Positions 16,626-26,286 are shown, numbered from the stretch's first letter. The stretch: 64,000 nt of DNA from QQVM01 sp964544885 (GCA_964544885.1 CAZJDX010000011.1:1-64000); one strand, 5' to 3'. Notes: generated by a model from the letters alone, not told the origin. Numbers and translations: made by a program.

Positions 16626-17828
16626 ATGAACGTCCCGGTTTATGTTTCAGGCCTGGGCATCATCTCTGCGATCGGCAGGAATGTCAGTGAAACCATTAAC
16701 TCCTTTTCTGAACATCGTTCAGGAATCGGACCTTGCCAATACCTGAACACAATTCACAAAGAGGTTTTTCCTCTGGGTGAGGTAAAAATGACAAATGAAG
16801 AATTGGCGGAGCTTCATTCCCTGGACAACAGACTCAGCCGTACAATTCTTCTCAGTTATCATGCTGCAAGAGCAGCGCTTGACAGTATTCCTTCGGATAT
16901 CTTTTCCCGTTTCAGGACAGGATTTATTTCCGCCAGCAGTGTAGGCGGTATGGACAAAACGGAAATATTTTATGAAGACTTCATCCATGATCCGATGAGT
17001 GGCGAACTGCATGACGTGATGTATCATGACTGCGGAAAGGCAACGGATTATGTAGCCCAAAAACTGAAGATAAGGGATTTTGTCACCACAATAAGTACCG
17101 CTTGCTCATCATCGGCAAATTCCATCATGCTTGGAGCCAGACTTATTAAAGCCGGAAAACTGGATGTGGTGATTGCAGGAGGCGTTGATGCGCTTACAAA
17201 GTTTACGCTGAACGGCTTTAACAGTCTCATGATTGTTGACAAAGAGCAATGCCGGCCGCTGGATGAAAGCAGGGTTGGACTCAATCTTGGAGAAGGATCA
17301 GCCTATGTTGTCCTGATGAGCGGATCCGCCTTGAAGGCTTCCGCACTGCAGGCATACGCGGTTCTGAGCGGATATGCCAACACCAACGATTCCTATCATC
17401 AGACAGCCTTATCCACGGAAGGTAACGGACCCTATAATGCCATGACAGGCGCTTTGAGAATGAGTGGACTCAGACCGGATCAGATCTCTTATATTAATAT
17501 GCATGGTACCGGAACCCAGAATAATGATATGGCGGAAGGCAGGGCGGTGGAACGGATTTTCGATCCGGCATATCCCAGACTCAGTTCAACTAAATCCTTC
17601 ACCGGTCATACACTCGGCGCGAGCGGGGCAGTCGAGGCGGTTTTCTCGGCATTATCTGCAAAGTATGGCTATGTGTATCCAAACTTTCACTACGCGAATC
17701 AGATGCAGGATATGAAGATCATTCCTGAAACCACTTTCAGCATACAGCCCGATGTTGAAAATGTATTGTCCAATTCTTTTGGTTTCGGCGGAAATTGTAC
17801 TTCACTCATATTTTCAAAAGTAAATTGA
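16626..17828 (+). CDS. Beta-ketoacyl-ACP synthase (third KS, likely partner of the chain length factor)
   Basis: The 400-residue KS carries Cys160 in ISTACSSSANSIML, His293 in NMHGTGTQNND and His328 in KSFTGHTLGASG. The CSSSAN elbow and GTGTxNND are those of polyketide KS-alpha-type enzymes. Its stop is one base from the start of a Cys-less KS homologue, the usual KS-alpha/chain-length-factor gene order of type II polyketide systems, so the two products most likely form a heterodimer that sets polyene length (compare ApeO-ApeC). Confidence 0.92.
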   Translation: MNVPVYVSGLGIISAIGRNVSETINSFSEHRSGIGPCQYLNTIHKEVFPLGEVKMTNEELAELHSLDNRLSRTILLSYHAARAALDSIPSDIFSRFRTGFISASSVGGMDKTEIFYEDFIHDPMSGELHDVMYHDCGKATDYVAQKLKIRDFVTTISTACSSSANSIMLGARLIKAGKLDVVIAGGVDALTKFTLNGFNSLMIVDKEQCRPLDESRVGLNLGEGSAYVVLMSGSALKASALQAYAVLSGYANTNDSYHQTALSTEGNGPYNAMTGALRMSGLRPDQISYINMHGTGTQNNDMAEGRAVERIFDPAYPRLSSTKSFTGHTLGASGAVEAVFSALSAKYGYVYPNFHYANQMQDMKIIPETTFSIQPDVENVLSNSFGFGGNCTSLIFSKVN

Positions 17829-17829
17829 G

Positions 17830-18876
17830 ATGACGGCCTTTATCAGGGGAACAGGACTCATATCACCTCAACCTGTTTATTCGGATGAATACTTTAGCGG
17901 GAAGTACGCTGCCCCTGCTGGTTCCAGGTTTGCCTGCATTGAACCGGATTATTCTCGCTTCATTGATGCTAAGGCCATCCGGAGGATGAGTCGTATCATC
18001 AGGATGGGTTTAACCTCGGCTATACTGTCAGTCAGACAGGCCGGCATTCAAAAGCCGGACGCGATCATTGTCGGAACAGCCCTGGGATGTCTTGAAGATA
18101 CGGTGAGCTTTCTGGGTAAGATGGTCTTGAACAAGGAGGAACTGCTTAATCCAACGGCATTCATCCATTCGACGCATAACACCATCGCCTCACAGATAGC
18201 TTTGCACTTCGCTTGTACCGGTTATAACAGTACTTATGTACATCGTAGTTTGTCCTTTGAGAGCGCTTTAATGGATGCGAAACTGCTTTTCTCGGAAAAT
18301 GCCGCAGAGCATATACTGATCGGTGGGCTTGATGAGCTGACCAGGGAAAGTATCGTCATTTTACAAAGGCTGGGGTATTATAAACATCATCATTCACAGA
18401 CAGACAATCTGATCGTAAGCGGAAATGAAGCCGGTGAAGGAGCTGCCTTTTTTTTACTCAGCAATGAACCCGGAGAAGGACGGGCCATAGAGGTTAAAGA
18501 CCTTGAGACTTGTTCTTTCCCTGATGATGCCGCTGTCCGGACGGCCATGCTGAACTTTCTCCGCCGGAACGGAAAGGAAAGCGTTGATATGATACTTTCC
18601 GGAAGGATGGGGAAGGAAGCTGAAGCGAATAGCCTGAAAGAATTTTATGACGGAATTTCTCCTGCCGGTTTCGTGTATCCCTTCAAAAAACTTTGCGGCG
18701 AATATTCCACCGCTTCGGCATTCGGATTGTACATCGCGTACCGTATCCTGGCAGAAGATGCATTAGCTTCCGTCATGACGGCTTCAGTAGGACAAAGCGG
18801 TCCATTCAGAAGTATCCTGATGCACAATAATTTTATGAATATCCACCATTCTTTCATCCTTGTTTCAGTATGCTGA
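17830..18876 (+). CDS. Chain length factor-like ketosynthase homologue (Cys-less)
   Basis: This 348-residue KS homologue lacks the nucleophile: the position aligned to Cys falls in VHRSLSFESAL (Arg139/Ser140), and neither catalytic His block is complete. The N-terminal RGTGLISPQP and the NPTAFIHSTHNTIASQIAL segment keep the thiolase fold. By analogy to KS-beta/CLF and ApeC it should be a structural partner that shapes the elongation tunnel of the adjacent KS. It overlaps the next gene by seven bases. Confidence 0.82.
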   Translation: MTAFIRGTGLISPQPVYSDEYFSGKYAAPAGSRFACIEPDYSRFIDAKAIRRMSRIIRMGLTSAILSVRQAGIQKPDAIIVGTALGCLEDTVSFLGKMVLNKEELLNPTAFIHSTHNTIASQIALHFACTGYNSTYVHRSLSFESALMDAKLLFSENAAEHILIGGLDELTRESIVILQRLGYYKHHHSQTDNLIVSGNEAGEGAAFFLLSNEPGEGRAIEVKDLETCSFPDDAAVRTAMLNFLRRNGKESVDMILSGRMGKEAEANSLKEFYDGISPAGFVYPFKKLCGEYSTASAFGLYIAYRILAEDALASVMTASVGQSGPFRSILMHNNFMNIHHSFILVSVC

Positions 18877-19643
18877 ATTTCAGGAAAACTTCTCTCTTAT
18901 TCGTGATTCTGATCTTGCTGCTGTTTCTTGCTGATCTGCGCCTGACTGTACCTATTGTATTTTATTTTCTTGCTGTCCTTGCTTATCTGGTACTGATCGC
19001 CATTGGTTCATCAAGGGTTTGTTCCGGATTTTTCATGCCTGTTATCTGCAAAGGAAGAAGCGATCTGAACGCGGTGGCCTTAACTTTTGATGACGGGCCG
19101 GATCCTGAAAGAACAACTGCCATTCTTGAGGTGCTCAGTTCGAATCAGGTAAACGCTGCTTTCTTTTGTATCGGACGCAAGGTTCCCGGAAATGAAGAGC
19201 TGATCAGCAGAATAGACCGGGAAGGACATCTGCTTGCGAACCACAGCTATTCCCATCATTTTTTCTTTGACTTTTTTCCGGCAGGAAGGATAGCACGGGA
19301 GCTTGAACAAACCAATACCATCCTATCGGAAATAATCCATAAGAAGCCTGCTTATTTTCGCCCTCCCTATGGCGTGACAACTCCCCATATCGCAAAAGCG
19401 GTAAAGTTTGGTAATTTTGCAAGCATTGGATGGAGTGTCAGATCGCTTGACACGGTCCTGAAAAGCCCGGATAGCCTGCTTAGAAGAACCACATCAGGGC
19501 TGAGGGCAGGGGATATCATTCTGCTGCACGATACAAGTGACCTGACGGTGACAACTTTGCAGGAAATGATCAATAAGATAAGAGAGTGTGGCCTCAGTAT
19601 AGTACGACTTGATCAGTTACTTAATAGATCCGCTTATGCATAG
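18870..19643 (+). CDS. Membrane-anchored polysaccharide deacetylase (NodB domain)
   Basis: This 257-residue protein has two N-terminal membrane segments (about residues 7-50) and a NodB domain. LTFDDGPDP contains the catalytic Asp and metal-binding Asp, NHSYSHH the HxxxH metal ligands, RPPYG the third motif, and IILLHDT the last His. It would remove an N-acetyl group from a sugar such as GlcNAc. In this operon it may act on a sugar carried by the lipid anchor of the polyene, near the glycosyltransferase at 21241; peptidoglycan is an alternative substrate. Confidence 0.85.
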   Translation: MLNFRKTSLLFVILILLLFLADLRLTVPIVFYFLAVLAYLVLIAIGSSRVCSGFFMPVICKGRSDLNAVALTFDDGPDPERTTAILEVLSSNQVNAAFFCIGRKVPGNEELISRIDREGHLLANHSYSHHFFFDFFPAGRIARELEQTNTILSEIIHKKPAYFRPPYGVTTPHIAKAVKFGNFASIGWSVRSLDTVLKSPDSLLRRTTSGLRAGDIILLHDTSDLTVTTLQEMINKIRECGLSIVRLDQLLNRSAYA

Positions 19644-20274
19644 ATTCATTGCTTTTTGTTTCTGCTTCCTTGGTTTGTTGATACAAACAGGAGCTCAGCC
19701 CGCAGGGTATCAGGCGGTAAAGGATGAGAGTTTATTCCGGAAGAAATTCGCGGAAACCTCCGCAGGTCTCAGATCCATACAGGCGGATTTCACACAAGTA
19801 AAAAATCTTGTTATCTTATCTGAAAAGATCACATCCAAGGGCCAGTTCCGCTTTATGAAACAAAACAAGGTCCGTATGGAATATCACAGCCCGTACAGGT
19901 ATCTCATGGTTATCAATGGTGAAAAGATGATGGTGAGAGATGATATCAAAACCACCACGCTTTCATCAAGAAATAACAAGATGCTGGAGTACGTTAACCG
20001 GATTATCATCGACTGTGTGCAGGGTACTGCCATCGACAGTCGCGATTTTAAAAACTTGATTTTCGAGAATAGCGGAAATTTCCTGATAGAAATGGTTCCC
20101 GTCCGAAAGGAATTGCGTGACTATTTCTCTGCCATCAGTCTTTATATTGACAAACGCGATTATTCAGTAAGCAGGATGGATCTGACCGAGCCCGGAGGTG
20201 ACAATACAGTTTTTACTTTTATCAACCGAAATTTTAATGAAGCGATACCGGATTCACTTTTCAGGGTTGATTAG
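19636..20274 (+). CDS. LolA-like outer-membrane lipoprotein carrier (ApeL-type)
   Basis: The product has 212 residues from ATG 19636, with a signal peptide MHRFIAFCFCFLGLLIQTGAQ. The mature part resembles LolA: LRSIQADFTQVKNL near the start, then KGQFRFMKQNKVRMEYHSPYRYLMVINGEKMMVRD, a half-barrel strand series typical of carriers that bind an acyl chain. Aryl-polyene clusters regularly include a LolA homologue, probably to move the lipidated pigment across the periplasm. It overlaps the deacetylase by eight bases and is followed by a putative lipoprotein gene that overlaps its end. Confidence 0.82.
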   Translation: MHRFIAFCFCFLGLLIQTGAQPAGYQAVKDESLFRKKFAETSAGLRSIQADFTQVKNLVILSEKITSKGQFRFMKQNKVRMEYHSPYRYLMVINGEKMMVRDDIKTTTLSSRNNKMLEYVNRIIIDCVQGTAIDSRDFKNLIFENSGNFLIEMVPVRKELRDYFSAISLYIDKRDYSVSRMDLTEPGGDNTVFTFINRNFNEAIPDSLFRVD

Positions 20275-20881
20275 TCTGTTCTTACTGTGTACCGCATGCG
20301 CAACAAATCCTTACGCGTTTTTGCAGAAAAGTACTGATCGTCCCTCATGCAGAGATGGTCTTAAGCCTGAGTTTAATACAGTGCTTTATAATACCAAAGT
20401 GAATGTCGCGGGTAATCACCTGAGCGGGCTTCTGTTTATTAAATCCATGGCAGACGGTTCACTGAGAATTGTATTTACCAATGAGATGGGATTTAAGATG
20501 TTCGATTTTGAATTTTTTGAGAATGAATTCAGGGTAATTCACTGCGTCAATAAATTGAATAAGGCGGCAGTTCTCAGGTCTTTGAGAAGGGATCTGGGAA
20601 TGCTGGTTCAGGCAGGATATGATTATATGCCTGTACGGTATCTTCAATCCGGCAGTCTGTTGTATCTTGCCTTCCTGGATGGTAGTGAGACGATTTATAT
20701 GATCACCGACAAAAACTGCGAGAAGATTGAAAGAATGGAGGCCGGATCAAGGTATAAAAGAAAAGTAGTAATGAATCTTATAGGTGACGGAAACAGCATG
20801 CCGGATTCCGTTTATATTGCACATCAGGCTTTCCAGTTCAATATCGCATTGAAAAAAGTTGAGACACAAAATGCTCCGTGA
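20237..20881 (+). CDS. Putative lipoprotein of the export module (ApeN-like by position)
   Basis: Starting at ATG 20237, the 214-residue protein has a hydrophobic signal ending LLCTACATNP, a lipobox-like site with Cys as the probable lipidation residue (-3 is Cys rather than Leu, so this is not ideal). The rest is beta-rich with NHLSGLLFIKSMADGSLRIVF, similar in style to LolB-type outer-membrane acceptors. Together with the LolA-like carrier and MMPL exporter it probably completes the route to the outer membrane. The family assignment rests mainly on position. Confidence 0.6.
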   Translation: MKRYRIHFSGLISLFLLCTACATNPYAFLQKSTDRPSCRDGLKPEFNTVLYNTKVNVAGNHLSGLLFIKSMADGSLRIVFTNEMGFKMFDFEFFENEFRVIHCVNKLNKAAVLRSLRRDLGMLVQAGYDYMPVRYLQSGSLLYLAFLDGSETIYMITDKNCEKIERMEAGSRYKRKVVMNLIGDGNSMPDSVYIAHQAFQFNIALKKVETQNAP

Positions 20882-21239
20882 TAATTTTTATACGCGCCTG
20901 TCTGCAGCAAGCAACGCTGAGAGTTCCGGGGAAGTCCGGATCAGACTGAACGATAAGCATCCGGTCTTTGAAGGCCATTTTCCGGGCATGCCTGTCGTTC
21001 CCGGAGTATGCATGATGCAGATTGTGAAAGAGCAGTTGGAAGATCGGTTGAAACGCAAACTCAGTTTGAAACACGCGGCTGCCATGAAGTTCATGGCGGT
21101 CATCAATCCACTTCAGGAACCTGAACTCAGCGTGAAGACCGACTTCGTTTCCGGACCGGATGGTACTGTTATGGCAGAGGGATCGATCTTTTGCGGAGAG
21201 AAAACATTTTTCAGGATTTCGAAAGCTACCTATTTCTGA
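20871..21239 (+). CDS. FabZ/FabA-like hot-dog protein with Gln at the catalytic acid position (ApeI-type)
   Basis: The start is ATG 20871, inside the end of the upstream lipoprotein gene, giving 122 residues. HPVFEGHFPGMPVVPGV is the hallmark of FabZ-type dehydratases with the catalytic His36, but the Glu/Asp expected 14 residues later is Gln50 (VCMMQIVKE). The fold and His are kept while the acid is lost, the reverse of the hot-dog protein at 10677. The two may make one working active site as a heterodimer, or this one may act as a thioesterase-like or binding subunit. Confidence 0.78.
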   Translation: MLRDNFYTRLSAASNAESSGEVRIRLNDKHPVFEGHFPGMPVVPGVCMMQIVKEQLEDRLKRKLSLKHAAAMKFMAVINPLQEPELSVKTDFVSGPDGTVMAEGSIFCGEKTFFRISKATYF

Positions 21240-21240
21240 C

Positions 21241-22437
21241 ATGATGGAGAGCAGTGAGGTGTATTCCCGTAAGATGAAGGAATTGAAAGTATGTGTGATC
21301 ATTCCAACATTTAATAACGCGGGATCACTGGAACAGGTGATCAGATCGGTGCTGGCCTTTACGGAGGACATCTTCATTGTGAATGACGGCTCCACCGATA
21401 ATACCACAGAGGTAATCAACCTTTTTCCTGATCTGTCCTCACTCTCCTACATTCCCAATGCCGGAAAAGGATGGGCTATACGGAAAGGGTTGGAATGGGC
21501 CATCAAGGCAGGATTCAGATACGCGATCACCATTGACAGCGACGGACAACATTTCCCTGAAGACATCCCGGCTTTCATTGATAAACTGGAAACGGCAGGT
21601 GATGCCATTATCCTTGGCGCCCGCAACATGAAGCAAGCCGGAATTCCAGGGAAAAGCAGTTTCGGTCACAGGTTTTCAAATTTCTGGTTTTGGTTTGAGA
21701 CAGGGATCAGCGCCCCTGATACCCAAACCGGCTACCGGCTTTACCCGGTGCACCTCATGAAAGACATGAGGTTCTATACCTCAAAGTATGAATTTGAAAT
21801 AGAGGTGCTGGTGCGCTCTTCCTGGAAGGGAATAAGGATCGAATCAGTCCCGGTAAAGATATACTACGCGCCAAAGCAAAGCCGTATTTCTCATTTCAGA
21901 CCTGTGAAGGATTTCGCGAGGATCAGTTTATTGAATACAGTACTGGTGATCATCCTCGTGTCTTATATCATCCCGAGAAATTTTCTACGGACGCTGTTCA
22001 GCAAAAAAACCTATACGGGAATAGCCGATAAGATCATTGCAAGCAATGAATCAAGGATACATTCGTCAGTATCCATGGCCTTTGGCGTTTTTATGGGGAT
22101 CATCCCTATCTGGGGATTTCAGCTTATCGTTGCCATCCTTCTTTCCGTTTTGTTCAGATTGAATAAACTACTGGTGATCCTCGCGGCCAATATCAGCATT
22201 CCGCCGATGATCCCCCTGATCATCTTTCTGAGTTATAAATGCGGCGCCTTGTTCATGGATGATCATGCCGTTATCCATTTGAGTTTGGACCGGACTATAA
22301 ACCTTGAGACGATACGTCAGGGATTTATACAATATATTTATGGAAGCATTCTGCTTGCTTTCATCGCTTCCCTTATCACCGGTATAGGGAGCTATGTGTT
22401 ACTTGGAATTTTCTCCGGAAAAAAGGTCAGGAGTTAA
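21241..22437 (+). CDS. Glycosyltransferase family 2 fused to DUF2062 membrane domain
   Basis: The protein has about 398 residues from the ATG at 21241 (another in-frame ATG lies at 21244). The N-terminal GT2 domain has CVIIPTFNNAGSLEQVI, NDGSTDNT and the TIDSDGQHFPED metal-binding motif, as in dolichol-phosphate mannose synthase-like enzymes. The C-terminal third (about 285-395) is DUF2062: SMAFGVFMGIIPIWGFQLIVAI and NISIPPMIPLIIF, two to four membrane segments. It should transfer a sugar to a lipid carrier at the inner membrane, possibly the anchor of the pigment. Similar GT2-DUF2062 pairings occur in aryl-polyene clusters. Confidence 0.85.
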   Translation: MMESSEVYSRKMKELKVCVIIPTFNNAGSLEQVIRSVLAFTEDIFIVNDGSTDNTTEVINLFPDLSSLSYIPNAGKGWAIRKGLEWAIKAGFRYAITIDSDGQHFPEDIPAFIDKLETAGDAIILGARNMKQAGIPGKSSFGHRFSNFWFWFETGISAPDTQTGYRLYPVHLMKDMRFYTSKYEFEIEVLVRSSWKGIRIESVPVKIYYAPKQSRISHFRPVKDFARISLLNTVLVIILVSYIIPRNFLRTLFSKKTYTGIADKIIASNESRIHSSVSMAFGVFMGIIPIWGFQLIVAILLSVLFRLNKLLVILAANISIPPMIPLIIFLSYKCGALFMDDHAVIHLSLDRTINLETIRQGFIQYIYGSILLAFIASLITGIGSYVLLGIFSGKKVRS

Positions 22438-25400
22438 ATGCGTACATTATTCCTTTACATATACGACTACTTGCGGCCTAGAAGGAAACTCTTCTTTTTC
22501 CTCTTCTTTATGTCGCTTGCTCTCCTTTCGTTTCTGGCCTCCAAAGTCAGCTTGCAGGAAGACGTAATCCGGATGCTGCCGGCCGATGCTGCGCATGAAA
22601 AACTGAACGCGTTTTACAGGAATTCTAAAATTTCAGACCGGATACTCTTCAGGATCTCATCTGCAGACGACAGCATACCTGTTTCACCTGACAGCCTTAT
22701 TATTGTCTGTGACCTGCTTGTTGAAAAGCTGCAGAAAGAGGCGGGTACTTATATTGAATCCCTGGAATACAAGGTTGATGACAGCGCCATGGCTGCAGTC
22801 CTAGGCGTCATTGATCAGAATCTTCCATATTTCCTTGAAGAGGAAGACTACAAACTCATCGATTCGATCACTTCAGAATCAGCCATTGAGACAAAGATCG
22901 GGTCCAACTATAAAACGCTTACCGGACCTGCAGGAATTGCCATGAGCAGGTTTATTGTCAGGGATCCGCTTGGACTTAATTTCATAGCCTATAATAAACT
23001 TCAAAATCTGAAGAGCAATGATCAGTTGGCTTTGTATGAGAATCATTTCTTCAGTCATGATACTAAATATCTCTTGTTTTTCATCAACCCTGCTTTCCCA
23101 TCCTCCGAAACAGTACAGAATGGAATTTTTGGAGAGAAGATCGGGAGTATCGTGGACAGTGTCGCTCAGGCGACAGGATTGAGATTAGATTTTTTCGGTG
23201 CTCCCCTGGTGGCTGCGGGTAATGCTGCACAGATCCGGAAAGATGTGATCCTCACTACCAGTCTTACCATCCTCATTCTGGTCATTATCGTCGCCTGGTT
23301 TTTCAGAAAATTGTATTACAGCTTGCTGATGATCATTCCTGTTCTATACGGAGCATTAGTTGCGCTGGCTGCCATCTATTTTATCCGCGGGGAGGTATCG
23401 GTAATTGCCATAGGAGCAGGATCGCTGGTTTTAGGTATTGCCGTCAATTATTCATTACACTTTTTAATGCATCAACGCTATCACGGTAAGGTAAGGGATG
23501 CGGTCACGGAACTTTCTTATCCAATGACTGTCGGCAGTCTCACCACGATTGCAGGATTTATGTGTCTTCAGTTTGTGAAAGCGCCTGTTTTACAGGACCT
23601 GGGTTTGTTCGCTGCCTTGTGCCTCATCGGTGCTGCTGTTTCTTCGCTGGTTTTTCTTCCCCACCTTATCAGGACTAAGGTTCCGGAAAATAACTCCGGT
23701 TCAGGACTCACACTTTATCTGGATAATTTCCTTGACCGTCTTCAGGGTAGGAAGAAAATTGCATTGGCATTTGTAGTCCTTAGTCCGTTATTCTTCTATT
23801 TCGCGAAAGACGTTCAGTTCGAAGATGACATGTCTAAGATCAATTACATGTCGGATAAACTGAAGCAGAGTGAAACGGAAATGAACCGCACCGCTTCCTT
23901 TTATCACAAGTCGGTTTTTGTTTTCAGTCAGGGCTCAACACTGGATCAGGCATTAAGCAGGTCAGAAGAGGCCTTGGATAAACTGAAGGACATGAAGCGG
24001 GAGGGTATCCTGAACTCATATTCAGGCGTCAGTTCATTTTATCTATCCGAAAAGGAGCAGGCAAGACGGCTTGCCAGGTGGCATACATTCTGGTCGGAAG
24101 AAAGAAAGTCGCGTGTTCTGAACGATTTGCAGAAGGCAGGGGAGGCTTATGGATTTAAATCCAATGCTTTTGACTCATTCACTTCTCTTCTTCATCGGCA
24201 GTTCGATCCTCTGATTGAATGCGGACTGGGAAATCTTGGCAGTTCCATTTCCGGAAATTTCATCGATAAGAATCAGACCGGCTACTATGTCATCAGCCTG
24301 TTAAAGCCCGCGCCCGGCCGAATTCAGGATGTGTATTCCTCGCTATCCTCTTTTCCAGAACTTACCGTTTTCGACAGACAGTATATCGTTGACAAGCTTG
24401 TCGATATCGTGAACGATGATTTCAGTTTCATCGCTATCGTTACTTCATTGCTCGTATTGATCTCCCTGCTGATCGCTTACGGCAGGATAGAACTTGCCCT
24501 AATTTCCTTTATCCCAATGGTTATAGCCTGGATCTGGATACTGGGAATCATGTCTCTGCTCGGGATTAAATTCAATATTATCAACGTCATCCTCTCCACA
24601 CTTGTTTTTGCCCTCGGTGATGACTATTGTATATTTACCATGGACGGATTGAAGGAGGAGTATGCGAAGAGGAAACGGGTATTGCGTTCAGTTCGTGCTT
24701 CCATTCTGTTTTCGGTTCTGACTACCATTGCCGGACTGGGTGTTTTGATTCTGGCAAAGCATCCTGCATTGCGATCCATCGCCCTTGTCTCTATTGTCGG
24801 TTTGTTAAGCGTTTGGTTCATCTCGCAAACCCTTCAGCCTTATCTGTTCAGGCTTTTCATCCAGGATCCGGCATCAAGGAAACAGCCTCCTTATACGCTG
24901 TGGGGCCTCCTTAAATCAGTTTTTGCCTTCAGCTATTTTCTCTTTGGAGCCCTCCTCCTTACAGTCATCGGCTTTATCCTTTTTAAACTTATTCCTTTTC
25001 AAAAAGAAAGGAAGAAGCTCGTTTACCATTATGTCATCAGCAAATTCAAGGGTTCTTTGATCTACATCATGGGCAATGTGAGAAAGAGAATTATTATTAC
25101 AACAGGAGAAAATTTCAGCAAGCCGGCTATCATCATTGCCAACCATCAGTCATTTCTGGATATACTGGCCCTTGGAATGTTGAACCCCAAACTAATCTTT
25201 CTCACGAATAAGTGGGTGTGGAATTCGCCGGTATTTGGATTTGTCGTGCGCATGGCGGATTATTATCCTGTCGCTGAAGGCGCGGAGAACAGCGTTGCCC
25301 GTTTGGCAGACAGGGTGAAGAAAGGTTATTCAATTGTGATCTTTCCCGAAGGGACGCGTTCTGCCAGCGGTGTAATCCGCCGATTTCATAAAGGGGCATT

Positions 25401-26283
25401 CTATCTGGCGGAACAACTCCGTCTCGATATTCTGCCAGTAGTCTTGCACGGCACAGGTTACTGCATGACCAAAGGCGAATTTCTTCTGAAGGATTCGCAG
25501 ATAACGCTTAAGTTCCTGCCCAGGATACCTGTTACTGATACACGCTTTGGAAATTCCTATTCGGAAAGGGCAAAGCTCACAGGAAGATACTTTCGTGAGC
25601 AGTATGAAATTCTCAGGAAGGAAAGCGAGCAACCTGAGTTTTTCCTTACACATATACACAGTAATTTTATCTATAAGGGACCGGTACTTGAATGGTATAT
25701 GAAAATCAAAATGAGGCTGGAGGATAGTTACAGGATCTTTCACCAATTAGTCCCTGACCGGGCTAAAGTTCTGGACCTGGGTTGTGGTTATGGCTTCATG
25801 TCCTATATGCTGGGTTATTTGTCCGGTGAAAGAAAAATCACGGCGATAGACTATGATGAAGAGAAGATCGAAATTGCCGGTAATGGGTATGCAAGACCCG
25901 ACAATGTTCAGTTTCTTCATCAGGATGTTCTGGATTTTCCGGAATCCGGATACGATGCGATCATATTGAGTGATGTTCTTCACTATCTTCAAACCGATGA
26001 TCAGCTCTCTTTGCTGGATCGTTGCGCCAGAAATCTTTCACCGGGTGGAGTCATGGTGCTGAGGGAAGGACTCAGCGACCTGCGGGGACGGCACCGGGGT
26101 ACAAGGCTTTCAGAGTGGTTTTCAACCCGTATCTTTACCTTTAATAAAACAGGAGAAAAGAAACTGACTTTCATTTCTTCCGCGATGCTGGAGGATTTTG
26201 CTCAACGTCACCGTTTTGAAATGCAAAGAATTGACAATTCAAAACTGACATCCAATGTAATCTTCTCGTTTAAAAAGCGCTGA
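22438..26283 (+). CDS. MMPL-family exporter fused to PlsC acyltransferase and SAM methyltransferase
   Basis: This 1281-residue protein joins three domains. Residues of about 1-860 form an RND/MMPL exporter with two repeats: a TM helix, a large periplasmic loop (40-270) and a TM bundle, then the same again (430-860), as in ApeM and hopanoid or mycolate exporters. Residues of about 885-1070 are a PlsC acyltransferase with NHQSFLD (near 902) and FPEGTRS (near 970). Residues of about 1080-1281 are a class I methyltransferase with VLDLGCGYGFMSYML (near 1111). It begins one base after the glycosyltransferase stop. The layout suggests that acylation, methylation and export of the polyene lipid are physically linked. 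Confidence 0.9.
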   Translation: MRTLFLYIYDYLRPRRKLFFFLFFMSLALLSFLASKVSLQEDVIRMLPADAAHEKLNAFYRNSKISDRILFRISSADDSIPVSPDSLIIVCDLLVEKLQKEAGTYIESLEYKVDDSAMAAVLGVIDQNLPYFLEEEDYKLIDSITSESAIETKIGSNYKTLTGPAGIAMSRFIVRDPLGLNFIAYNKLQNLKSNDQLALYENHFFSHDTKYLLFFINPAFPSSETVQNGIFGEKIGSIVDSVAQATGLRLDFFGAPLVAAGNAAQIRKDVILTTSLTILILVIIVAWFFRKLYYSLLMIIPVLYGALVALAAIYFIRGEVSVIAIGAGSLVLGIAVNYSLHFLMHQRYHGKVRDAVTELSYPMTVGSLTTIAGFMCLQFVKAPVLQDLGLFAALCLIGAAVSSLVFLPHLIRTKVPENNSGSGLTLYLDNFLDRLQGRKKIALAFVVLSPLFFYFAKDVQFEDDMSKINYMSDKLKQSETEMNRTASFYHKSVFVFSQGSTLDQALSRSEEALDKLKDMKREGILNSYSGVSSFYLSEKEQARRLARWHTFWSEERKSRVLNDLQKAGEAYGFKSNAFDSFTSLLHRQFDPLIECGLGNLGSSISGNFIDKNQTGYYVISLLKPAPGRIQDVYSSLSSFPELTVFDRQYIVDKLVDIVNDDFSFIAIVTSLLVLISLLIAYGRIELALISFIPMVIAWIWILGIMSLLGIKFNIINVILSTLVFALGDDYCIFTMDGLKEEYAKRKRVLRSVRASILFSVLTTIAGLGVLILAKHPALRSIALVSIVGLLSVWFISQTLQPYLFRLFIQDPASRKQPPYTLWGLLKSVFAFSYFLFGALLLTVIGFILFKLIPFQKERKKLVYHYVISKFKGSLIYIMGNVRKRIIITTGENFSKPAIIIANHQSFLDILALGMLNPKLIFLTNKWVWNSPVFGFVVRMADYYPVAEGAENSVARLADRVKKGYSIVIFPEGTRSASGVIRRFHKGAFYLAEQLRLDILPVVLHGTGYCMTKGEFLLKDSQITLKFLPRIPVTDTRFGNSYSERAKLTGRYFREQYEILRKESEQPEFFLTHIHSNFIYKGPVLEWYMKIKMRLEDSYRIFHQLVPDRAKVLDLGCGYGFMSYMLGYLSGERKITAIDYDEEKIEIAGNGYARPDNVQFLHQDVLDFPESGYDAIILSDVLHYLQTDDQLSLLDRCARNLSPGGVMVLREGLSDLRGRHRGTRLSEWFSTRIFTFNKTGEKKLTFISSAMLEDFAQRHRFEMQRIDNSKLTSNVIFSFKKR

Positions 26284-26286
26284 TGC

